This document shows, piece after piece, positions 53,062 to 59,650 of a stretch of DNA of 64,000 nucleotides (positions within the stretch are counted from its first letter, which is position 1; every line of letters starts with the position of its first letter). The notes under the pieces were generated by a model that had not been told where the DNA came from, did not search any database, and was given only the letters and a program-made list of their open reading frames with translations. The stretch lies in NCBI GenBank assembly GCA_045599345.1, contig JAZRVV010000031.1, forward strand, positions 1-64,000. Reading direction: 5' to 3'. A program made the translations under genes and the position numbers. Source of the DNA: UBA1227 sp045599345 (GTDB lineage: Bacteria; Bacillota; Clostridia; Oscillospirales; Acutalibacteraceae).

Positions 53062-53859
53062 TTACATTGCAAGGTCCTGAATATAGAACATGTACTCAGA
53101 GAGCTGCATGCCGAATTCTGGGCCGCCCTTCATTACGAGCTGACGATTAGCTGTCATCTTGAACATATCGCCCTTGCCCATGAGAATCATAAGAGCTGAT
53201 ACTGGGCAGTCAAAGAGCATTGTAAAGAATGGGTCAGAACGAGGATACTCGCCCTTACCAGCCATTGACTTACCTTCGTTAACACGGAGATAAGCTGTAA
53301 GCTCTGGATAACCAGCTACTGCCATCTGATAGCAGCGGTCTGGAGACTTCTTAGCCCAAGCAGATACCTTCTCATCACCCATCTTGTTGAGAGCAGAGAT
53401 ACCTGTTGTAAGAAGATAGAAGAAGCACTTGATTGTAAGAAGCTGAGTAGCCTCATCCTCAGGGATTTCAGTTGCTGTAAGAATAGAAGACATCTTAAGA
53501 AGAACTGCCATGAAGAGAGCAAACTTAGCTGGGTTACCAATCTTGATTGCAGGAAGCTTTGTGAAATCGCTCTTCATGAAAGCGTTCATCTTCTCCATAG
53601 ATGAGAAAGCAAGCTCACCATCAATCTTTTTGTTTCCTGAGTATACACCCTGGTAAACTTCCCAAACACCATCAGTTACGATAAAGTGAACAGCTTCTTT
53701 GCCGCCGTCAGCTTTAGCAGAAATCTGATATACAGCATTTATCTTAGCTGTTGTGAAAAGCTTGTTGAGTGTAGGATCATCTTTTGCAATGACTTTCATA
53801 AGAGGCAAAGCACCTGCCATGAAAACCTTATTTGCAGAACGTGTTTCATTTGTTGGCAT
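53062..53859 (-). CDS. Tandem SCP2-like protein B
   Basis: A 265-residue protein without signal peptide or membrane segment. Two SCP2-like halves are visible by pattern: residues about 45-125 (FIVTDGVWEVYQG, KIDGELAFSSMEKMNAFMK, then a helical ILTATEI end) and about 180-262 (MTANRQLVMKGGPEF then a helical tail). SCP2 folds carry lipids or fatty acyl groups in a hydrophobic tunnel. It is the last gene of a five-gene operon whose first gene encodes a similar bis-SCP2 protein. Function unproven. Confidence 0.6.
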   Translation of the reverse strand: MPTNETRSANKVFMAGALPLMKVIAKDDPTLNKLFTTAKINAVYQISAKADGGKEAVHFIVTDGVWEVYQGVYSGNKKIDGELAFSSMEKMNAFMKSDFTKLPAIKIGNPAKFALFMAVLLKMSSILTATEIPEDEATQLLTIKCFFYLLTTGISALNKMGDEKVSAWAKKSPDRCYQMAVAGYPELTAYLRVNEGKSMAGKGEYPRSDPFFTMLFDCPVSALMILMGKGDMFKMTANRQLVMKGGPEFGMQLSEYMFYIQDLAM

Positions 53860-53877
53860 AATTCTTTTCCTCCTTTA

Positions 53878-54891
53878 TTAATATTCATTTTCCCAAACAT
53901 CTTTGCCGCCGATTTCAACGCCGAGGAGCTTGCCAGCTGCCTTAGCTACGCCGTTAGCATCGATGCCTGCGATTGTAAGAAGGTCTTCCTGAAGACCGAT
54001 TGTTGAGAAGCTGTTGTCATGACCAAGCATCTTGAACTTGCATGGCTTGCCGTACTCAGCGATAACTTCAGCAACTGCTGAACCAAGACCGCCCTGGATA
54101 ACGTGGTCTTCTACTGTTACGATGCAACCTGTCTCGTCAATAGCCTTGATGATTGCTTCTTTGTCGATTGGCTTAACTGTGTGCATGTTAAGAACACGAG
54201 CCTTAACGCCACAGTCATATTCAAGGATATTAGCAGCCTGGAGAGCCTGGTAAACGCCAGCACCAACGCCGATGAATGTAGCGTCGTTACCTGACTTGAG
54301 CTCGTCAGCCTTATCCCATACGAAGTTAACTGAATCTGGGCCACCCTCGTAAACAACTGCGTCGAAACCACGGTTGATACGAATGTAAACAGGACCAGGA
54401 ATGTCATATGATGCCATAACGAGCTTGTAAGCTTCAGCACCATCAGCTGGGCACATTACTGTCATGTTAGGAAGTGAACGTGCAGCAGCGATATCGATAA
54501 TAGCATGGTGAGTTGAACCAGCCTGACCGAAAGATGTACCTGCATGAGATGCAAGGATTTTAACAGGAACGTTCTGATAGCAGATATCTGTATGAATCTG
54601 GTCAAGAGAACGAGCAGCTGCGAAGATTGAGAAAGTTGATGCGTAAGGAACGAATCCACACTTTGCCATACCAGCAGCGATACCAAACATGTTCTGCTCA
54701 GCGATACCAACGTTAATAAGTCTGTCTGGGAAAGCCTTTACGAAAGGAGCAATCTTTGTTGACTTAGCAAGGTCAGCAGTAAGAGCAACAACTTCTGGAT
54801 GAAGAGCACCTAAATCATGAAGTGCTTTACCATAATATTCAGCAGTAGTGAGCTGTTCAGCCTCAATACTTGTATAAGACATACCACCCAT
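53878..54891 (-). CDS. Transketolase, C-terminal subunit
   Basis: A 337-residue protein holding the pyrimidine-binding (PYR) and C-terminal domains of transketolase. It has the Glu of the TPP site in NVGIAEQNMFGIAAGMAKCG and the sugar-binding SHAGTSFGQAGSTHHAIID. It starts 2 bases after the N-terminal subunit stop, with GGAGGG 9 bases ahead of the ATG at 54891. Together the two halves move two-carbon ketol units. Split transketolases occur widely in Bacillota, but here they sit with an aminotransferase and SCP2-like proteins, not with pentose-phosphate genes. Confidence 0.88.
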   Translation of the reverse strand: MGGMSYTSIEAEQLTTAEYYGKALHDLGALHPEVVALTADLAKSTKIAPFVKAFPDRLINVGIAEQNMFGIAAGMAKCGFVPYASTFSIFAAARSLDQIHTDICYQNVPVKILASHAGTSFGQAGSTHHAIIDIAAARSLPNMTVMCPADGAEAYKLVMASYDIPGPVYIRINRGFDAVVYEGGPDSVNFVWDKADELKSGNDATFIGVGAGVYQALQAANILEYDCGVKARVLNMHTVKPIDKEAIIKAIDETGCIVTVEDHVIQGGLGSAVAEVIAEYGKPCKFKMLGHDNSFSTIGLQEDLLTIAGIDANGVAKAAGKLLGVEIGGKDVWENEY

Positions 54892-54893
54892 TA

Positions 54894-55787
54894 TTATTTG
54901 CCCTCCTTTTCTGCACGAGCGCAACGCTCTTTATATGTTGCATCAAGAGATGCATAAGCCTGTGCGAGTTTCTCATCATCAAGTGAGCCATAGTGCCAGA
55001 GGTAATTGTCCTTCATGAAGTCAATACCTTCGCCCTTGTATGTATCAAGTACGATAGCAGTTGGCTTGTCACTATTCTTTGCATTCTTAACAGCCTCTTC
55101 AAGAGCTGCGTTAAGCTGTGAGAAATCGTGGCCATCGATACGATATGTGTTGAAGTTGAATGCCTTGAACTTCTTATCAAGAGGCTCAATGTTCATTTCG
55201 TCAGCAACACGACCGTCGATCATGCACTTGTTGTTATCTACCATAACAACGAGATTTGAAAGTTTAAACTGAGCAGCACTCATGATGCCCTCCCAGTTTG
55301 AACCCTCGTTCATCTCACCGTCACCGCAGAGAACGAATGTCATATAGTCCTTACCCTTAAGCTTTGCTGCAAGAGCTGCACCAACGCCAAGAGAAATACC
55401 ATGTCCCAAAGAACCTGTTGAGTAGTCAACGCCCTTAACCTTGTTTGAGTCAAGGTGCATACCAATCTTGGCACCTGTAAGGTTGAAGATTTGGAGTTCT
55501 TCGATTGGCATATAACCATAATCAACGAGAACTGGAGCATAACCTACTGCTGCGTGACCCTTTGAGAGTACGAAGCGGTCTCTGTCCTCATAGTTTGGAT
55601 TATTTGGATCGAGCTTCATGAATCTGTGATAAAGGATTGTCATGACGTCAATAGCTGACATAGCACCGCCCAAATGTCCTGATCCACCCCAAACAGAAGT
55701 CTGAACTGTCAAACGACGAATATCGTCAGCCTTCTTCTCGAGGCGAAGCCATTCGGCTTTATCAAAAGCACCATAATTTGCAGGCAT
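54894..55787 (-). CDS. Transketolase, N-terminal (TPP-diphosphate) subunit
   Basis: A 297-residue subunit with the TPP/Mg motif GDGEMNEGSNWEGIM ... NKCMIDG (GDG-x26-N type) and SGHLGGAMSAIDVMTILYH, HGISLGVGAALA. These bind the thiamine diphosphate. It pairs with the following gene. The gap to the upstream aminotransferase is 50 bases. The substrate-defining residues are mostly on the C-terminal partner. Confidence 0.88.
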   Translation of the reverse strand: MPANYGAFDKAEWLRLEKKADDIRRLTVQTSVWGGSGHLGGAMSAIDVMTILYHRFMKLDPNNPNYEDRDRFVLSKGHAAVGYAPVLVDYGYMPIEELQIFNLTGAKIGMHLDSNKVKGVDYSTGSLGHGISLGVGAALAAKLKGKDYMTFVLCGDGEMNEGSNWEGIMSAAQFKLSNLVVMVDNNKCMIDGRVADEMNIEPLDKKFKAFNFNTYRIDGHDFSQLNAALEEAVKNAKNSDKPTAIVLDTYKGEGIDFMKDNYLWHYGSLDDEKLAQAYASLDATYKERCARAEKEGK

Positions 55788-55837
55788 TTTTGATTTCCCC
55801 TTTCATATTTGATTTATTTTAATTTTTATAACCAAAA

Positions 55838-57112
55838 TTATTTGATTAAACCGAGTTCTGGATGACGCTCAGCAACAACTGAGAATGCATCATTAGCAAC
55901 GTCGATTGTGTAAGCGATATCATCGTCTGACAATGCAGCGTTGATGAAGTGGTTGTGGTGAGAAGCGAAGAAGATACCACGGCTTACGCACTCAGCAATC
56001 CACTCCTGGTGAAGCATAAGGTTGTCATCGTTAGCAACACGGAAATAGAAGAGAGCTGGCTCACCAGAAACCTTAAGGTCGATATTGTGAGTCTTACCAG
56101 CAGCAACAAGACCATCCAAAAGCTTTGTTCCCTTTTCACGGAACATTGTTGGTGTGTCGAGTCTCTTCATCTTGTTGATACAAGCGATACAAGCTGCAAA
56201 TGGCTCAGCTGAAAGCCAATATGAACCTGTGTAAACTACTGAAGAAGCAGTAGCCTTCATGTGCTCACCGCCGCAGCAGCAAGACATGTTGTAACCATTA
56301 GCAAGAGCCTTGCAGAAGCAGATAAGGTCTGCCTTGAAGCCGTAGTAATGGTCAGAACCAGCGAGGTCAAGACGGAAACCTACGCGAACGTCGTCGATGA
56401 TAAGGAGCATACCGTGATCATCGCAGAACTTACGAACTGCTGCCCACTGTTCCTGTGTAGCGCAAACGTTGTCGTAGAAGTTACCATGGTCATAAGGCTG
56501 AGCAATGATAGCAGCGATGTCACCATGATTCTCGTCATATACTCTCTGGAGAGCTTCCATGTCAAACCAAGGAATAACTATGTTGTTTGCAACTTCCTCT
56601 GGAAGGATACCAGGATAGTCAGCCTTTTGAGCCCACTGGAAGTCACCATGATAGTAACCCTTGAACAAAACGATCTTTTTCTTGCCAGTATGTGCACGAG
56701 CACACATTACTGAGAATGTTGTTGCGTCAGAACCGTTCTTCATAAAGAAAGCCCAGTCTGCACAGTTTACTGTGTCCTTGAGGAGTTCTGCACACTCAAC
56801 CATCTTGTATGAAACAGATGTTGTGCAGTTACCCTTCTTAAGCTGCTCAATAGCTGCTGCGTCAACTTCGTCATCGCAGTAACCAAGAACGTTAGGACCA
56901 TATGCGCACATATAGTCGATGTAACGGTTACCGTCTACATCCCAGAAGTATGTGCCCTTAGCGTGGTCGCACATAAGTGGCCACTTTGTGATTGGAAGGA
57001 AAAGTCCTTCTGATGGGCCGAGATGGCCATAAACGCCTGATGGAACAGCTGCGAGTGCTCTATCAAACCATTTTTTAGATTCAACGTGTGAATATTCTGG
57101 ATATTTACTCAT
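55838..57112 (-). CDS. Class III aminotransferase, glutamate-1-semialdehyde aminomutase-like
   Basis: A 424-residue PLP enzyme. The Schiff-base lysine is in ADLICFCKALANGYNMSCCC, the PLP Asp in LLIIDDVRVGF, and the phosphate loop is KNGSDATTFSVMCARAH. It resembles HemL only generally, and shows no linkage to heme synthesis. It is 14 bases downstream of the first SCP2-like gene and upstream of transketolase, so it likely acts on a compound of that pathway. The 497-residue enzyme at 22566 is a distant relative in another locus. Confidence 0.85.
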   Translation of the reverse strand: MSKYPEYSHVESKKWFDRALAAVPSGVYGHLGPSEGLFLPITKWPLMCDHAKGTYFWDVDGNRYIDYMCAYGPNVLGYCDDEVDAAAIEQLKKGNCTTSVSYKMVECAELLKDTVNCADWAFFMKNGSDATTFSVMCARAHTGKKKIVLFKGYYHGDFQWAQKADYPGILPEEVANNIVIPWFDMEALQRVYDENHGDIAAIIAQPYDHGNFYDNVCATQEQWAAVRKFCDDHGMLLIIDDVRVGFRLDLAGSDHYYGFKADLICFCKALANGYNMSCCCGGEHMKATASSVVYTGSYWLSAEPFAACIACINKMKRLDTPTMFREKGTKLLDGLVAAGKTHNIDLKVSGEPALFYFRVANDDNLMLHQEWIAECVSRGIFFASHHNHFINAALSDDDIAYTIDVANDAFSVVAERHPELGLIK

Positions 57113-57126
57113 TATCTGTCCCCTCC

Positions 57127-57891
57127 TTATGCAAGATATACTGATACTCTATCGAGAATACGGTTGATGTTATCAAGCATGTTAATCATACCGCTCATGT
57201 AGATGTTACCAGCGCAAAGTTCACCCATTGTTGAAGCTGTGCCATTGAAAAGACCATTAGCAAGTTCAATAGTCTTGAATTCCATGATAGCACGTGGGTT
57301 CTTACATTTTTCTTTCTTAAGTGAAAGATAGTGGTTTCTTGCTGTTACAGTTACGTAAACCTTATCAGTGATGCCCATAGAGATATCGCCATCGATGATA
57401 TAAGAAGCAGAAAGCTTGGAAATCTCATCGTTGTTTCCGAGTGCGCAGATTGCACCACCAATTACGTACATAGTAAGAATTGTTGACTTCTCAAAGAAAT
57501 CCTTGTTCTTCATGTCTGAATCAGCAGGTCTCAAATATTTAACCAAAATATTTGTGAGCTTTGTGAAAGGACCAAGAAGGAATGCAAGAACCTGTACTGG
57601 ATTCTTTGTAGGAATACCAGGTACTGAGTTGTCAATGAGGTTGTTGAATGCATCAGGTGATATGAATGACATTTTGCATGTGCAACCGTCATCGCCTTCT
57701 GTAAGTTTACAACCGTCATTTGAGAAATTGAGTGTGATAACAGGACCATCCTTAACTGAGAAGCAGAAGTTTACAGGATTCTTGAGCTTCGCACAGATTG
57801 CCTTGGCATCAGCATCCATTTCGCATAAGTTTTCCAGTGCACCAAGTACACCGTATGCGTTTACAAACGCCATAGCTCTAGCATCTTTCAT
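57127..57891 (-). CDS. Tandem SCP2-like protein A
   Basis: A 254-residue protein with no signal peptide. Two SCP2-like halves can be traced: residues about 35-120 (FCFSVKDGPVITLNFSNDG, MSFISPDAFNNLID, then helical VLAFLLGPFTKLTNILVKYL) and about 160-254 (SYIIDGDISMGITDKVYVTV, MEFKTIELANGLFNGTAST, helical end NMLDNINRILDRVSVYL). SCP2 folds bind lipid. It is the first gene of the operon, opposite pntAA, with AGGAGGAGA before the ATG. The two copies share only the fold pattern, not close sequence. Confidence 0.6.
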   Translation of the reverse strand: MKDARAMAFVNAYGVLGALENLCEMDADAKAICAKLKNPVNFCFSVKDGPVITLNFSNDGCKLTEGDDGCTCKMSFISPDAFNNLIDNSVPGIPTKNPVQVLAFLLGPFTKLTNILVKYLRPADSDMKNKDFFEKSTILTMYVIGGAICALGNNDEISKLSASYIIDGDISMGITDKVYVTVTARNHYLSLKKEKCKNPRAIMEFKTIELANGLFNGTASTMGELCAGNIYMSGMINMLDNINRILDRVSVYLA

Positions 57892-58104
57892 AGTGTCTCC
57901 TCCTTTTCATAAGTATTATTACACGAAAGATGTACTCAATTATAATAACATACGCGTACAAAAATGTTAACCAATTTATTAGTAATTATGAGTAAAAAAT
58001 AAAGGTAAAATTGTGTGAAAATTGCATATAGAAATTAGTAGACGTTAGTGTTATACTTCACCTTGGTTTGTATAAAAATTTCGAACAAAATGGAGGGTAA
58101 TACA
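57892..58104. promoter_or_regulatory. Divergent control region, SCP2 operon and pnt operon
   Basis: 213 AT-rich bases. For pnt on the plus strand there is an extended -10, TG-T-TATACT (58049-58057), with no clear -35. For the SCP2 operon on the minus strand a TATAAT lies near 57940, again with a poor -35. A TACGCGTA palindrome lies near 57950 and could be an operator. Nothing else was recognised. Confidence 0.4.
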
Positions 58105-59262
58105 ATGATTATTGGTATTCCAAAAGAAATCATGCACGAAGAAGATCGTGTATCAGCTACACCAGAGACAGTTGCTGAGTATGTAAAACTCGGTGCTAAG
58201 GTGTTAGTTGAAAAGAACGCTGGTGCTGGTGCTTTCTACCCAGATGCTGACTATGTTGCAGCTGGCGCAGAAATCATCGACGATGTAGAGGACCTCTACA
58301 ACCAGGCAGGCGTTATCCTTAAGGTTAAAGAGCCTCTCTTTAACGACGCTAAGGGTAAGCATGAAATCGAAATGATGCATAAGGGTCAGTACCTCATCAC
58401 ATTCATCCATCCTGCATCTCCTGTTAACCATCAGATGGTTAAGGATATGGCAGCAAAGGGTGTTATCTCTATCACTCTTGATGGTATCCCACGTATTTCA
58501 CGTGCACAGTCAATGGACGCTCTTTCATCAATGTCAACATGCGCTGGTTACAAGGGCATGATTATGGCAGCTGACAGACTTCCTTGGTTCATTCCTAACA
58601 TCATGTGTGCTGCTGGTCAGATTAAGCCAGCTAAGGCACTCGTTCTTGGTGTTGGTGTTGCTGGTATGAGAGCTCTCACAACAGCTAAGTCACTCGGCGC
58701 TCAGACATACGGCGCTGACATCCGTCCTATGGGTCAGGAGAGCGTTGGCGCTTGTGGCGCTAAGCTCATCGACGTAGAAGTTCCTGCAGAACTCGCAGTA
58801 GGTCCTGGTGGATATGCTCTTCGTCTTCCTGATGACGTACTTAAGCATGAGCAGGAAGTTCTTGCTAAGGTAGTTCCTGACATGGACATCATCTTCTGTT
58901 CATCACTTATTCCTGGTAAGCTTGCTCCTATCCTCATCACAGAGGAAATGGTTAAGACAATGAAGCCAGGTTCAGTTATCGTTGATATCGCTATTGACCA
59001 GGGTGGTAACTGCGAAATCACACCTAAGGGCTCAATCGAGCAGAAGCACGGCGTTACAATTATCGGTACTAAGAATATTCCTGGTATCCTTCCAACATCT
59101 TCAACATGGATGTTCGCTAACAACATGCTCGAACTCGTTAAGTTCATGACTAAGGACGGCGAAATCGCCCTTGATATGGACGACGAAATCATCAAGTCAG
59201 CACTTACAACAATTGACGGCAAGATCGTTCATGCTGGTGCTCTTGAGGCTATGGGTGAATAA
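58105..59262 (+). CDS. pntAA: Transhydrogenase alpha-1 subunit, NAD(H)-binding domain I
   Basis: A 385-residue soluble subunit. The opening MIIGIPKEIMHEEDRVSATP is the AlaDH/PNT N-terminus. The RQD loop (Arg, Gln and Asp spaced as in Rhodospirillum dI: PRISRAQSMDALSS) is intact. The NAD fold reads VLGVGVAGMRALTTAKSLGA, with an acidic residue at the end of the second strand (GADIRP), usual for NAD. GGAGGG stands 7 bases before the ATG at 58105. An upstream frame with Met at 58048 lacks a ribosome site. A hairpin follows the gene, so dI may be made in excess of the membrane parts. Confidence 0.92.
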   Translation: MIIGIPKEIMHEEDRVSATPETVAEYVKLGAKVLVEKNAGAGAFYPDADYVAAGAEIIDDVEDLYNQAGVILKVKEPLFNDAKGKHEIEMMHKGQYLITFIHPASPVNHQMVKDMAAKGVISITLDGIPRISRAQSMDALSSMSTCAGYKGMIMAADRLPWFIPNIMCAAGQIKPAKALVLGVGVAGMRALTTAKSLGAQTYGADIRPMGQESVGACGAKLIDVEVPAELAVGPGGYALRLPDDVLKHEQEVLAKVVPDMDIIFCSSLIPGKLAPILITEEMVKTMKPGSVIVDIAIDQGGNCEITPKGSIEQKHGVTIIGTKNIPGILPTSSTWMFANNMLELVKFMTKDGEIALDMDDEIIKSALTTIDGKIVHAGALEAMGE

Positions 59263-59282
59263 TTCACCAAACGCGTAAAGCA

Positions 59283-59320
59283 AAACGCGGCTTCATCAAG
59301 TTGGGGCCGCGTTTCTTTTT
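59283..59320 (+). terminator. Intra-operon hairpin between pntAA and pntAB
   Basis: A perfect 9-bp stem (AAACGCGGC/GCCGCGTTT) with a 14-base loop and then CTTTTT. It could terminate part of the transcription or act as an mRNA processing and stability element. Confidence 0.6.
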
Positions 59321-59341
59321 AAATTTAAGGAGTGTCTTTCT

Positions 59342-59650
59342 ATGAAAATGGAAATTATCCTTGTAGCCGTTTTCCTTGTATCTATGGTAGTTGGCTACAA
59401 GCTTATTAACAACGTTCCAAGCCTCCTTCACACACCTTTAATGTCAGGCATGAATGCCCTTTCTGGTGTCACAGTGCTTGGTGCAATATCATCTACCGTC
59501 ATCGCAGTTCGCGCTGACAGCCCTATCCTTGGCTACATCTTTGGCGCCCTTGCTATTATCCTTGCAATGATTAACGTTGTAGGTGGATTTGGCGTTACAG
59601 GCCGCATGCTCAAGATGTTCAAGAAGAAAGATAAGGGAGGTAACGAATAA
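59342..59650 (+). CDS. pntAB: Transhydrogenase alpha-2 subunit, membrane domain
   Basis: A 102-residue subunit with three membrane segments, including VPSLLHTPLMSGMNALSGV, the family's signature. This contributes TM2-4 of the proton-conducting domain. AAGGAG lies 9 bases before the ATG. Its stop overlaps the pntB start by 1 base. Confidence 0.92.
   Translation: MKMEIILVAVFLVSMVVGYKLINNVPSLLHTPLMSGMNALSGVTVLGAISSTVIAVRADSPILGYIFGALAIILAMINVVGGFGVTGRMLKMFKKKDKGGNE

Noticed and set aside
58105..59262. Alanine dehydrogenase
   Set aside because: The RQD loop and the adjoining pntAB and pntB genes show it is transhydrogenase domain I.
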